Assembly (NCBI GenBank): GCA_032158295.1
Contig: CM063249.1
Coordinates: forward strand, 12,218,139 to 12,282,138
Source: Pycnopodia helianthoides
Taxonomy: Eukaryota; Echinodermata; Asteroidea; Forcipulatida; Asteriidae
DNA: 64,000 nt
Reading direction: 5' to 3'
The position numbers and the translations under genes were made by a program. Every line of letters starts with the position of its first letter. Positions within the stretch are counted from its first letter, which is position 1. The notes beneath the pieces are model-generated. The model made no database searches and was not told where the DNA came from. It saw nothing but the letters and a program-made list of their open reading frames with translations. Shown here piece after piece: positions 19,601 through 34,600 of this stretch.

Positions 19601-22600
19601 TACGCCACAGGAAAAGGCTAACCCTCTGTGAGACCAGTTAAAAAAATATTGATTAGTTTTTATAGAACATTCAGCCTATGGTTATAATTATAAGGGGCAC
19701 CGATATCGGAACAACCGCCATTAGCCTTTTTGAGATATGGCGGACACTATAGGAGTGCACTGTTTGGTTTGGGTGTATACAGACTAATTTACCCAAACCT
19801 AGTATGGTCGTAGTATTGAGTCCGCCATATTTCAAAATGGCTTATGGACTTCAACAAATCATCTTTGAAGGGGCAAGACACATTTGTTTTCTTTTTGAAA
19901 GAGAGTCTTCATGGAAATTTGAGGGGGAGGGGCACCAAGACCACCACAACCAGGGAAATCAGAGCTGTAGCCTCAATACAAATCCTGGCCTTCAACTACA
20001 TGTATGAAGGCTGTGAGTGTTTAGTGAATTATTTTCAAAGATATCGATCAACTTTCTCTCCAAAACTTTCTTACTCATTTCTTGTTTTGCATTTTTTATC
20101 CCATCCAAAATCCGAGTATAGATTCTGTTCAAATAAACCATGTCTAAAGGGGTTGCTTTTTGAAATTATCACGAAACCGGAGTTAAGAACTTTTATGCAA
20201 AGTTGTGCCAAGTTTACAAAGAAACGCATATGCCTTGGTAATAGTGCAGAGAGGTTGTCCTGAGGCCAGAAGGGCATGCTCTGACTGGAAAGTGGAAACC
20301 TTTGGCGAATTGTTCGGGATTTGTTAGTTTTGTTGTCTACGTCTAAGTAAGCAAAAGTGGCCCCCAACAAAAGAACATCGCGGGACGCGCAGATGCTTGG
20401 GCAGTCTCACCAGCAGACCCTGCATGGCTTCACACCGATCTGTTTTCATTGCAGAGCAACTGCTCACATTGTTAACTGTCCATTTCTACAACAACTGCCC
20501 TAAACAGGAATCAAAGCACTGATTGTTAGAAGTTGACAGATTTTACAGGACGCAGGAGCCCTGCGCTTGGGTTTTTTTGCGTTTCCCTTGGGAAAATTTC
20601 TAACCAAATTTTATAAGTCTTTCTGTGAACTATTAATGATGTTCGTAACCTGGGAGTCAAAGTGTCCAGTGATTACAGAGGTTGTGGTCGGCATTCGTTA
20701 ACTTTCAATTTTAACAGAGTCTGGGTCTTTGTTTTTTTGTCTGGACTTTTTGAGGTATCAAAATTCTACTGGTTTCAAATCAAGACCAGTTGAAACAAGG
20801 AGTTTTTTTCAAAGGTTCTCTCTCTAGCCATTACCTGTTTTTGTTAGTACACTAAGCTCACATTTAAGAGTTTATCATTGAACAGTGCAACCCTTTGACT
20901 AGAAGGCCTACTATTTTTTCACAATAGTTTAAAGATAATGGAAAGATCAAAGTTATTTGACTGTAACAAGTTGTGCCAGAATGGTTAAAATGAAGTCAAG
21001 ATTAAATTGCCAGTTATTTGAGTTAAAAGTTACAACACTGAAGACATTATAGTTGGTACAACTGTAGTGTATTTATAATTAAAAAGGTTATCCTATTTGG
21101 AATAAAGATTAAAGAGGAGATTAATATTTATTATCTTTAATCCCGGGGGAAATTAGAATTAGCTGTTGCAAACTGCTTACCAACCAAGTATAAATGCAAA
21201 AAATTAGTTAGTGGCCTGACGTTTCGACCCTAGCAGAGTCTTTCTCGAAGGCTAAAAGAAAGCCTTAGAGAAAGACTCTGCTAGGGTCGAAACGTCAGGC
21301 CACTAACTAATTTTTTGTATCTTTAATCCCAGTACAAGCAACTTTTTAATCATGGATTATCACCCTCGCACAATACAAGTATTTGAAATGGTTTTAACAA
21401 GGATTCAGGTCATTTCAAAAGGCTAACTATTTTATCCGTTTGTGCTTTTGTTACTACTAGGCATTTAAATCTAAATCGTCACATTCCAGTTAGTCCATGG
21501 CAGGGGGGATACCAGCTTCCGCTTTCCAAGGAAATGTATTCTCCTCTTTTTTCGGGACTCAAAAAAGGGAAAATAGTTGGCCTGTTAACTTGGGTCTGAT
21601 ACCGTGACTCATTCATTCACACCTAAGGGTCATTGAACAGGTAGCTAGCTCCTCCCTTCCGAATAAAACCCTCTGTTCCTTTCTAAAAAAGGGTGACCTT
21701 CTAATTGTTGTGTCCAGGCCTTGCGGCTCGTATTGATCCATTGTTGCTCTTGGGCCACTAATCATGTCAGCTCTTACGCTGCAGCTGACGCAAACAGGGG
21801 CACTGCCCGGGCCATCTTTGAAGACTCTCTCGGGGACAATAATGACAATAGCCCATTACCAACCCCCACTTGATTACATGGAAGAATGTTCATCTTTGAT
21901 CATCCAATACCACCAAACTTTCAATCAGCCTTAAGGACAACTCTGTTTGTTTTAGTGTCAGTATGTTTTTAAAACAATTTTTAGATAAAAGTCAAAAAGA
22001 TTTACTCAGAGTCTATAGTTTAGTCTGCATATCTTGGAGACTAGACTGTCTTTTGGATTGGTCTTGCTGATTTACAAACAAATTAATGTAACAGAAACAG
22101 TTTTGTTATGACAGTGGGATTCTTAAATTTGTTCAAGGTGGCTTAATGGTAGATAAAGTTTTTTGTCCTGTACATGCTTAACTCGTAATGACAGGTAACC
22201 TTACAAGATGGGTTTTTGTTCTCTCCGCCGTTTGTGTTAAGAAAGCCTGGTGTTAGCCAGCCCAGAGGGGTCTCTGGTTGTCTTTTGAACACCTTGTTTT
22301 TATAAGTACAAATACCTATGTTTGTATGTAACGGTAGATGAGAAACTTCAATCGTTCATTTGTTCATTCACTTCGGTGATGACTTGTGCCCATCTGCCCC
22401 CCCCCCCTCAAGCATAGTGTGTGAGAGAGAGACTGACCACTTAGACCAGCGTCTGCCCCTATGGATGATTTCAAGGTCATATTGGGGCAACCTCTGTGGG
22501 GACAAGGGGTAATAAGGCTTCTAGAGAAGGACTTGACTAGCTGGCTCATTATGGTGGAATCCTAAGGAAGCTTGGGTACCCTTTCTCTGGAATTCTTGCG

Positions 22601-25600
22601 AGAATCTTGCAAGCAAGGCCCTTGTATTGTTTGCCTCAAAGTCATCCCAGAGAAAAGGGAGAATTGTTGTAAATTTTTCTTTTTTTCACCCCCAAATTGA
22701 TTTATAATTACTCAGTAAGTTTCCCTTGTGATCAGTATTTTTTAACAGAAGAAATGATATATTTGAACACAATTCCCGAAAGTGATTCGTCCCGCCAATG
22801 GATTTAAAAAATAAATGTATTTCAAAAATATTATACAGCTGGAACTATATAGGAAAATACTGTTTGTGCACTTAAAGAAATTTAATCAAAATTTTGTGTT
22901 AAATCTTTTAACAGAGCCAGTGGTGTCTCACGGCTCATGGACACAATCCATGTTACATTCGATCTCAGAATTTCAGGGTTTGTAGGACAAGGCCGCTGTG
23001 GCCTTCTGAGTCTATGCAATGGTTTTAAAGCTATCCACCCCTGATCTGATCGTAGTATTGACCATTTTCTGGCTAGGTGCCACACTTCACAGATGGTGTG
23101 GCAAATTAAACAATCGATGTCGTCACCAACGACCTGTCTCTATCAGCCGATGCGATTACTAGATTATGCTTTTGTACTGGCCATAGTGGACAACTCGGTG
23201 TACCTTGGCATTGGGAATTCACCTCAGCGTAAAATCTTTACGAGAAACCTGTATGTTAATTAGTGTACAGTACACAGGCAGCCTTGATGACGAGGCAGAG
23301 TCTTCAGCATGAGGGCATTTTCACCTTCGTGTGACCTTCTCGGACATGATGGTTTACAAGCGGTGCATGCTGTACACATGTACACATGCAGCGTGCGTGT
23401 CAAATAAACTTAAAACCTTCGGTTTAAAATGCTCATTTTGAGTGTGTCATTTTACAGGTCACTGTACATGACCTATTGTGTTTATCTTCCAGTGGGTCAT
23501 CCACTAAAACCATAGTTTGCTGTTTGAGAAATTCAGCAATTGCTATCAGAATGCATGAAAGCCTGAATTCTAAACCATATTTTTTTGTTGTACAAGACAT
23601 GGAAATGGAACTGTCAACTGCACTTTTTATCTCAATGAGATATTGGGATATATGGAGGATATTGATATGTATTTAAAAAAACATTTGAAGATATTCATTT
23701 GTAAAAAAAGACCTCCCCACCAGTATTCTATTTTGACGATCAGATTAATTTTACAGATGGGTTAAACCTTCGTGAAAGAACATGTACAGCAATAGTTACC
23801 TTGAGACCTTTTAATGTATGTAAACTGTTAATAGAGACAAGTAAACATGCTTATCATAAGTGTGATTGTAATTAGGTGTACCTTTGACCAGTGCACTAAC
23901 TACGTGCCGTAAATTTGTTGTTGACAAATAGTTGTAGGAGGTGAACTGACATCAATTCGGAATGTTCACATGGCATTATTTAATTTGGATAATTTTGGCA
24001 TATTCATCGTGACATGTAGGTTTTCTGACAAACTAATTAAATCCCTGGTTTAATTCCCGCTTGGCAAAGGATAGTTCCTGTCTTGTTATATTAAAAAAAG
24101 GCTGCCTGGATGCCTTTTCCATTGAATGGTTCACGGTTCAACGAATTGATTTCCAACATTTCCTGACCTGCTTGTGGGAATTGATGAATTGACGTGTCTG
24201 AATTTGGGGAGCATGACATGCAAAGCTCATTATTTATGCAATGTTTATGGCATGTCAAAGGTAAGAATTTGAATGCACTGAATATTCATGAAATACTCAC
24301 AAGACAGCACCTGATGGATGGTGAATACAACTTTCTATTTGTCCCATTCAAGTACAATTGGGGTTTCCCGCTCTCTAATGCGAGTGAAAACAGCAGCAGG
24401 CGAATAAAGAAAGACATTTCCATCTAGTCCCTGGGCCAGTCAACATTTTTGTTACTACAAATGTAGTCAAAATAAATGTGTGTTGAAATGCGGTTGCCTA
24501 GCACATTGCATGAGTGAACTTGTAACTTGCATATTGTTTGTACTTGGCTGCTGGAAACGTGAGATAATGTTTGGTTCTGACAATAACTCATTTGCGTCTT
24601 TAGATAACTGTCACTAATCGTTGACTAGTTGATGTTTTTTTTTTTCCATTTAGTGTCTCAAACGAAAGTTTATAACGTCCTTGACTACAAGAAAATAGCT
24701 GTCTGGTATTTTACGAGAAAATAGAATTAGCTGTTGCAAACTGCATATTGTCAACTAAAAGGACCTATGTGGTATAAATGCAAAAAATTAGTAGCCTGAC
24801 GTTTCGACCCTATAGAAGAGTCTTTCTGAAAGGCTAAAGAGAAAGACTCTGCTAGGGTCGAAACCTCAGGCCACTAACTATTTTTTGTAACTAGCATTTT
24901 AAATAAATTTTCAATCATCAATTTGGCATAAAATCCTGCAGTGTGTCTTTAAAGTTTCCAGTGAGAAGTAGATAGTACATAAACTACACATGTTAGTAAC
25001 TTGATACAGTTGAACTGGCAATGTTCTAGTAATCAGAATTTCAAGTGTTGGTTACTCCCATTCAGGAGAGCAGTCCTTCAAAATAGGAAACAAGATGAAA
25101 CCCGATATTTTGAGGTATGTCTGGAAAGTGAAAGAGACTGAGAAGTTGTTTTGATGAAAGCCATGTTTTGAAAGTAAAACAGGGATATGCTAGTAATTTA
25201 AGCAAATGTGTGTATTTCAATCAAACTGAAATGGTTTTTTTTAATCAGTCAACAAATGAATCCATGTCCCTCCCCTCCCCCCCCCCCCACATTTTGAAGC
25301 TGATTTCTTCACAAGACCATTGAGCATGTCCGATGACAAGAGGCCAGTTTGTATCTTGTTGGGCCTAATTATCTACTAACAGCACTCAGCATTATTTTGG
25401 TTTTATACAGATGTGTAAATAAGCATTGTAAACATCAGTGATTTCAGAGTCCTGTGGGGAAAAAAAAATCCACATACTTACAAAACTTCCTTTAGTAGTT
25501 GTTTTGCAGTGTAATTTTTTTCTCAGGAAATTGATCTCCAGACATCCAGAGAGTGTTAATAAGAGTCAATTAATAGCACTTCTCTTCCTTATTCCTAAAC

Positions 25601-28600
25601 ACTCCTCTTTACGTTACATAACACCTCCTGATGATGTCTGGTTCAGCTTAATCTCCCTCTCTACATTTACCTTGGCTTTATTGATCTGCTTCCAGGTGAG
25701 CGCCTCCTATCGGTGCTAATGCCACACAAAATCAGAAACTAATAATTAGAATTGATTAATTGGCAATTGACGATCATTACTGCCCCGCATTAACTATTGA
25801 TCACCATCTAAGCCCCCTGAAAAACAAACTGTCTTGTTGTAAACATGTTGATACTTAGAGTTGGTGTATTGCACTTCGGCTGTGGCTGGCTGTGGCTAGA
25901 CTGCTTCAAATGCAGAATTGGTGTATTGCACTTTGGCTGTGGCTGACTGTGGCTAGACTGCTTCAAATGCCTTTTCTTGTAGCATTGGTTCTTGGTCTGC
26001 AGTAAGACCAAAGACACTTTAGTCAGGTGGGATTGGATTATTGACAACTGGAAAGGTCAATGAATTTATAACGGCGGCCGGTGTTGTGGGGTTATCGATG
26101 CTTTCCTCACTGCTATGTTCTACGGTCATAAAAAGCCGGAAATTGAGAGACATAAAAACAAATGAAGAAAAAAGTATTGAATTATGTTCCTTGGTTAAGT
26201 TCACTTGTAAAATTTCAAGGACTAAGTTGGTAAAATGAGGAAAACAACAGTTTCTTGTTGCAACATTGGGAATAGGGTCACTGACCTCAGAAATGTTGAA
26301 ATTGATTTCTTGTCTTTCAATGCCCCAGCCCAAATGGTTCCTTCCACCCCGGGCCAAATTTGTTTTTCTCTAAAACTCATAGTCTAGATTGAAAAATGTG
26401 AGAAGGAATGTCAAATGTTCCTAAAGATATAAAGACCCGTAAAAGTATTTTCAGGTGAGAGAGTCGACATTCTCATTTGTAGTTTTCTTTAAGTTTGGGT
26501 TGAACAAAGGAAACTGCCTCAGTTTTCGTGTAAGACTTTCAACTTGTAGGTGATTAGGTAAGCTGAACTAAATGAGCGATGTTCTGGGTTGCAAATAAGG
26601 ATGCATTGGATGAATCAATGAAAAAAAAAGTCTAAATTTTCATGCAGTACAACTCTGGTTTTACTTTATCTACGGCATAATCCAAGTCATCCCCTCCCCC
26701 CCCACCCCAAAAAAAGTACAGTCTATTTCTAGCAGAGAATATATAAAGTGATACAACCTTCTGTATGTCTCCTCATTACAACAGAAGAGGGGCCAAGATT
26801 TGTTTTTGATTTGGTCACATTGAATGTTGAATTGAAGACAAAAATTACCTGCACCATAATCAGGCAAAAATAGAGATCAAACACGAAGGAAACTGAAATC
26901 AGAACTCAGAAAAAAAATGCACTCAATGTCTCGACTGTTCTCCCATACCCCCAACCACTGCCTTCCCAGCCCCAGGAGAAAATAACGGCCATATGGAGAG
27001 GCAGCACTCACTGTCTGTCACTCCATTACCATATAATGTGATAATCCCCAGGATTTACGACCAGACCAATTTGAGGATAATTGGCCCCCTATGGTTAGGC
27101 ACCAGAGGCTACTGACCTAATGGTTAAGGAAGAAGGAACATTTTTGGCAAGGGAATCGGATGTGCCTATTTTTTCACATTGGCCGCGCTATGCGCTTTAT
27201 ATTGTCGAGTAAAAATGTACTTCCATTCATTGCCTTTGCAAAAAAATACTGTGAAACCATGTTGGGATTAGATAGTTCTCTACAGATGCCATCTTAACCA
27301 GCTTGGGTTCCGGCTTGTTTCTACTCGCCAAGTGGTTCACCTATCAATCATGCAATGAATTTATTAGAACTCCCGCGTGCCGCATGCGGTATTTCCACAT
27401 ATCGCATTGTTGTTCGTTAAAAAAAAATGACTGCACATAAATATCGCCGACTTTACACTGTGCTGTGATGTCAAGTGATCTGTAGTTCCTAATACTATGT
27501 ACTGCATCCATAACAATTAAAAGATGAAAATGAAAGCATCAGCAAAAGACGCATAATTCTCTCATATTTTTCTCTTGTTTGTGTGCGTCCTTTCAAAATT
27601 GGACTCTTCCCACGTGGTGCCTGCCAGAGATTTTTGTCTGGGTGTCTTTTGAAATTGACCCTGTTTTATCAGTCGATGAAAGCCTTGCTCTATGATGAAA
27701 GTTAGTTTACAAATGGATGACCTGCTTTTTGAATTTGCAGGAAATTTATAGACGCAAGTTTTCAGATCGTGGCTACCACCTTGAATGTTCCTGTAGTAAA
27801 CAAACTTGAGTTTGCTTGCGTGATTAATTATTGTTTTGGTCTTATTTGGGACACCAGTGGACACCACCATCTTCTCTTTGTGTCTGAAGAACGTCCATAC
27901 TGTAATTCAACTTTCGTGAAGGATTTCTTATGCTCTACTGGAAAGACTGTAAATTAATCACGGAACCTGTTTATCACCTAACCAGCCATTTAACTAAAGG
28001 ATGAGTTAGTGGTATGTTAAAATGTGGGGAAACCCTACAACGTCTGAAGTGGTAACCTCCCCAAATTGCCAGCTCAAGAGTCAGGTAACTCTGGAGTCAC
28101 AATTGACTCTTTGTTTCTTTTGTTTGCCCCCCTCCCATTGTTGACCACCGACTATTATGATTAGTCTGGTAACTGTAAACTGTTATCCAATGCATTGTAT
28201 GTACGCACCAAGGTTTCACCTTAAGCCTGTACTGTAAAGTGCAGTCTGTGGTGTTTACTGTAATTCCCCCCTCCAACTTCAAAGCAAACAAAACAACATT
28301 ACTTAGGCATTTAATAACACCTTATAGCGGAGTTCATAAAAATGCAGTGGACGCCTGATTTGCCTCGTGGTGGTGGTTTGGTTTCCGTGCGGTTTGTTGT
28401 TATTGCCAATTGGGGTTTTCTTTCTATCTGTCTTGTCATTGGACAAGATTGAGAATATTTGAAATATTTGCATAAATTGGTCCCCCACCTGTATCTAGTT
28501 GTAGTTGTTTTGAGTTTCCAGTGCATTGATTCTTGAGGGTGTTTTTGAGGTCTACTCCTTTTTCACTCAAGGACATTGACCCTTATCTAACTGGAACTGA

Positions 28601-31600
28601 ACTCCCATCTTCCAGCCCGCCTCGCCTGGGGTCAGTGCTGCTTAGCAGTAAGCAAATGTTTATGCTAATCATAGCAGACAAATTTGCTTAAGCCTAAATT
28701 TCACAGGTTTAGTAAGAATATGAAGTGGCCAGCTTGCGCGTTTACAATGGATTTGCATTGTTACATCGTTTATTTGCTTACAGTAAGCATCAGAAGGTTG
28801 GCACGTCTTGCGGTTAGCAGTCCTACAGTATGAAATGGAAATCACTGAACACAGTAAGCACAAAATCGGCCGGTAAGCAGCTCTAGGAAATTGACTCCTG
28901 AAACTAACTCCGTATAAATGCCTAAATAAGTCTGGACCTATCAAGCCACAAAAGTTCTCCTTGAATGTCATGTGAACGATTAATAGTAACAGAAGTATTC
29001 TACCTCCGACCTTAAAAAACACAAAATGATCTTTGAAATTGTTGTGACAGAAGCCAAAAGTTGTTCCAACATCAGTTGTCTTTAAAAATTCCCGCTACAT
29101 TTTTGTGATGGTTGTGGGTTCGATTCCCGCCCGAGTAACCTTGGTCTCAGAAAGCATGGGAGTACACAGTGCTTATCTTATCACATATAGTAACTGGTAA
29201 AACCAAATAGTATTTTGGTATTCAATTGATTTCCACCTTGTCTTATTAAAAATTAACATTTAATGTACTGAGTTTTTGTGACAAAAGCCCAATGTATTTG
29301 CAGCTGATCTTAGTATTATAATCATGGAGGTACAATCATTTGTTTTTATTACACAATTGTCCCAAAGAAAGAGTTCTTCCCAATTTGAACAGTAGATTTG
29401 CAATCTCTAACTGAAAAAAACCCAAACCATCTCAAGTCAGACCTGCTTCCACGCCCATGTCATCTGTCAATCGTTGGGATGGCATCCTTGTCAAGTCTTC
29501 TCAGAACTGAATATCAACCCAACTGTACGCTAATTGTTTGATGACAAAAGACCCAACAGTTTTAATATCATCACCCAAATCTTACAGACTCATTTTCCTG
29601 TCATGAATCATAACATTGTTCAAACAACGTTACGTGTATGACCATGGCCATTAAGTCCATCTTCCAGAAATCCCTTTCAGAAATCTTGACGTAGTGTATT
29701 ACCCTCCTCCCACACATTCCTGTCAAACTTTGAGGTACATACTTGTGAAGTCAACCATGACAATGAGTTGGTGGTAGCTTTGTCTCTTCTGTTGAAGCCC
29801 ACTTCCATGTTTACAGAATCTAACATTGCTAAACAGGGCAGTGATTCATGAAGCAGCCTTCTGATAATGAAAGTACATATTTGCTTTTCCGATTCTCCTG
29901 TAGGCCTATATAGTTAATCACTTTAGATTTAAATCTCAATTCTGTTATGATTTCCCTTCAACACATCCGGCCACAAAGGGGGTAAATTTGTGGGCAAGGA
30001 CAAAACTGATAGTATGTTCTCCCTCAGCGTCCATTAAGTACTTTATTTATTTACATTTACAACTACATTGTACATGTATGTGAAGTGTTTTTTTAATGTT
30101 TTTCGGTCAGAGCCAAACTGGTGTTTCTTTGCTTTAGCTTTGTTTGTGTCTGGGTTGAACGTTGTGGTGGTTTTGGCTGAGAGTGCAAAGGGGTCATCGA
30201 CAATACTTGTAACTTCCACGAAATTATGAAACTGGAATTTTATTTTCTCAGTCACTCACCCCTTTGAATCCCTAGTGAAAACAGCAAGGTCGATTTAGAA
30301 ATTTCTCAAAGGCTTGGGTGATATTGTCTTTAAATCATATTTTGACTTTTTGTCAGGACCCAGGGGTCGATTTCACAAAACTTAACTTAGGACTAGTCCT
30401 AGGCAATGCTAAGAGATAGGACTAACTTAGGACTAGTCCTATCTCTTAGCATTGCCTAGGACTAGTCCTAAGTAGGAAAAGTTTGTGAAATAGACCCCTC
30501 GTCCTCCAAGTCCACGTCTTGACAGTTGACTGAGCATGAGGTTGGACTGGAGTTTATCAGGATATAGCATATGAAAACCCCACTAGTCTATTGTTTTTGT
30601 TTTGATAGCCGCAATCAAAATAAGCTTGATATAAAAGTGCACATAAACAAACTGTGAGAAAATATGAACCAGTATCCAAATTTGATTTTTTTTAAATGAA
30701 ATTGATTGAAACTAGAGGATGGGAAGAAGTTTACTCATCTAAAAAAACAATTATAAACTTTCCCTGTATTTTTTTCTATGGAGCTCAGAGTCCCCCTGCC
30801 CCCTTTTCAATCAAAGAAGAAAAAAACTTACCTTTTGAAAAAAAAATAACTTGCAAAATGTGAATGACCGGATAGGTCACTCATGAGATTGAGGTATTCC
30901 ACCCTCGGCAATCCTGGGTAACTCAGCTGGCTAAACTCCCACCATGGGACAACATTTATGAATAATAAATGAGCCAGATAATCAGCTCTGGAATGCACCT
31001 TCTTTGTTTGCCAAGGAGAAGAGAGTCTACCTCCTCAACAATGTTACAAATCTGTCAATGGATTATGATTCAGGCCAGGTTTTATTGGTGAGGGCGGTGA
31101 ACTGTTTCAATTGGGGAATTGTTTTTTAATAGAAAGTACTTTTTATCAACATTTCTCTGCAAAACATCATGAAATCAAGTTGCTTAATGTTAAATGTGAG
31201 TTCTTTTTGTTTAGTCTCTTGATAGGTTCTAGAAGACGAAGGTATTTCTTTGATATCAGTGGTAATTTTAAGAGTTTTTTTCCAATGATTTCAGTTGAAT
31301 TATTCAGATGTTGATTCAAAATTTTATCTGGACAGGTAAGTAAAACTTTACGGGAGAACAGGGCCCAGTTTTATGGCTCTGAGTACCAGGGAATTCCGGG
31401 CACACACTCCCCGTTCTCTACTTTACAGGCCACAGGGCAATAGCGCCAAAAAATGTCTAGCTGGCCGGGTAAGCCAAGAATACTTTCTAACGTTATGCAA
31501 AACTTTCTAACTAACCTGTCAAATGCGCTTACGCTAGGAACAGAGTTGTCTGCTTCTGTACGCCATTGGAGCAGACACCTGACATTGGTCTTGGTCTCAG

Positions 31601-34600
31601 TGTACATTACATGTAATGGTACATTATTGACTGGTTAATGAAGCAGATTTGTCATTGTGTGATGTTTTCACGGTTATCGTTGTCATAACAGATGTTGCCG
31701 TGAGCAGACTCGTGTTTCTCCCATCAAATTTTATTTTAATTCGTTTTAATGTATGACATTGTAATTTGTGTAGTGTTGCTGGTTGATCCAGCCATTGAGT
31801 GATTCAACTGTACACGATGTTGTGATTCAATACACTGTACACAAACTCCTCTCAAGTTCAGATGTTAATATAACCCTTACAGACTAGGCAGTTTGGCTAG
31901 AGCGAGGGCCCAATTCCTTTCTTCCTCTTCTATGTAACTCTACACCCAACTTTGTTGGACTTGATTGGAATGCCTGACCCTGTGATAAGAACGTGTTGTT
32001 TGGGCTTACTGGCTCAAGTCCTTCTGAATCCTTCACTTTGGTAATCGGATAATGAAGGATTTTGGACTGTTAGTAGTGTCAAATAGTCTGGACTGCAAAC
32101 AAGAATTGATTGGAGGAGAAATTCAAGATTCAATTGAGACTTTACTACTGGCTTTGATGGATTCCTTGTACAGAGCAGGGGGTTATGAATTAGTGAAAGA
32201 CATGTACAGAAAAAAAATCCCCATCGTATAGTAGTGGCGCATTCATTGTCTTTTAGATTTTCTTGACTTATTTTTCTTGGTTCCTCTCCCTTTTGTTTTT
32301 TATTGTTTTCATTGTCACAGCTCCTTGAGCACCTTTGATGGATGTGCACTTTATAAGTCTTCATTATTAATAGTATTATTAGATTTTGCATTAAGCCTTT
32401 CACATTGTGTGTGTTTTTCACCCAATGTGTCATCACAATACCATCCGTGTTAACCACACAATGTGGGTCAGAGTATTATAAAATCATATTGACAAAACAG
32501 ACTCTCAACCAAAAATAGATTTGTTCTGTTGGAAAACCGGATGGCTGAAAAACACTCACTGTGTTTGTATGAGTTAGTTGTTTATGCGCAGAGTAAATGC
32601 AGCTTGGTTGTGGAGTTGTACTTCAACACTTGACTGACAGGGATTTGAGTGGGGAATTTTTGTAATAGAGGTCTGTTGACAGATTTCAAGTAGGCTTTGT
32701 GTAGGCCTATCGTGTTCTTCGCAATTAAAACTCTGGGATAACTGTTCTGATCATGTGATGGTGTTACAGCCACTGTTTTGGTTATCTTCTCCAATTAAGT
32801 AATTGTAACCATAACCATACTGAGGCTGGAAGTGGAACTAGTTTGGCCCCTTCGTTTCACATACAGCAAGGACAGTCCTTAGTCTGTGATTTCACCATGG
32901 AAATTAGTATTCATTATTGTTTTGGTGATGGTAGTCTGTCGGTACAAATCAGGCCCCAGTTTCTTAGAGCTGCTTAAGCAGAAAATATTGCTTAACCAGT
33001 TTCTGCTAAGCAAAACTGAGCAGGATATCAGTCACAGATGATACATGTGACATGGTGTTTTGGGTGGTAACCTTATTCTGGTGGGCATAATTTGTTGTGC
33101 TATAGCTACATTTTGTGCTCTATGAAATTGGGCCCCATGGTGCTGGAGCTTATTTTCCTCCATGGCGCATGGCGCTACCAAGTTGAGAGTAGGGGGTGGT
33201 TGGTTTGGTTGAGTCAACACGTCTACTTTAAAGGTATTGTACACTTTTGGTAACAGCTCAAAATCAGTGTCCACATTTTGTGTGATTAAACATATGCATG
33301 AACAAACAAACCTGTGAAAGTTTGAGCTCAATTGGTCATCGAGGTCACGAGAAAATAGTGAAAAGAGATCTTATGTGTTTTCTGTTTTTTTTCAAATTAT
33401 CGCGCGCGATAATTACTATTGTTTTACTCGTTTCTCAGAAACGATAGCATTTTAGGCAGAAATATTTTAAGGAACCCTTTCTACCATTACTTACTTTAAA
33501 CCATGTAAGTTATGTGTGAATCTGTGAACATTGTGTTTTTCGATCTTACCAATAGTGTACAGGGCCTTTAATGTCAAAGAAGAAAAAGAAAAACAAGTTT
33601 GAACTTGTTTATTATCTGATGTGAACCCTGTTTTTTTAGGAGAATAACCTTTGGGGTGACCCATTTTTTTGTTTTGCTCTTGGAAAGAGGAAGTTTGAGG
33701 ACTTTGAAATTACACAATGCAACCGCATAGACACAATCACTCTGATGAAACTATTTTTCATGCCATTTAATGGGGTTAGTACAGTGTCCCTTGTTGTACC
33801 TCTACAACTCCGTTAAAAGCTGCTAAACTTAAGTTTCTGTGTGACAAACGGTCACTAATTGGGGGGAGGGAAGTTTGGTGACAGGATTTTTGATGAGCTT
33901 TTATAAACGGTAAAGTATATTTATAAAGTTGAGATATTATGATAAATTGTTGTTTATGTCTTGAGGTATGCAGCAAAAGTTTGAGCTAAAAAGTAAAGTC
34001 TACTTTTTCAAGGGCAAACTTAAGTTATTACTTTGCTTTGGTTTCACGTTTACATTATTTTCAGTGCTGTCTTTTGAGTTCGAACAAATTAACTAGGTAG
34101 CACTGTCAATTATAACAGACTAGCAGTTACATACCGCAAAATTAAACAGCTCTTTATAATGTTTCCACTATCTAGTCCACCATTCTTATAACATGCATTA
34201 ACAAACAGGTGCTGTTTTTAGCTGTAAAAAGATTTGTCAATTTCTTGTTCACTATCCCTGAATCAGTTGCATTGATTCAGACACAGAAGAAAAAGTAAAA
34301 GGCTCTACCATAAAGGCAAGGGGCACTTCAAAGAGGTGTGCCAAGGTTAAATTCAGTTTTGTGATGCATTCATTTTCAAATTGATTGGGCCTAGAGTCCT
34401 TATGAAAATGGACAAAAATACAGGTCTCTAACCGCATATGTTAAAATGCTGTAAAATGCCACTGTGTTCGAAGGCTTCAAGTGGATTTTTTTTTTCTTCA
34501 AAAAACCCAAAGCGTTTGATGACGTCACATTTCAAATATAATATCTGTAAAGTTTGGTACAGAGAATCTGCAGTTCATTCCTGAATTTTGATGATGTTCA

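Noticed and set aside
21267..21316. Hammerhead ribozyme in the hairpin element
   Set aside because: GGGTCGAAAC is present but CUGANGA is not at the expected place; only the element at 14625 keeps both core strands.
25861..25970. CRISPR-like or satellite array
   Set aside because: Only two adjacent copies with no spacers; a plain tandem duplication in a eukaryotic intron.
29117..29127. A functional tRNA gene
   Set aside because: Only the B box is present; no A box or acceptor stem pairing can be found.
32014..32457. 147-codon open frame on -
   Set aside because: It overlaps a LINE 3' end on the opposite strand and shows no domain.
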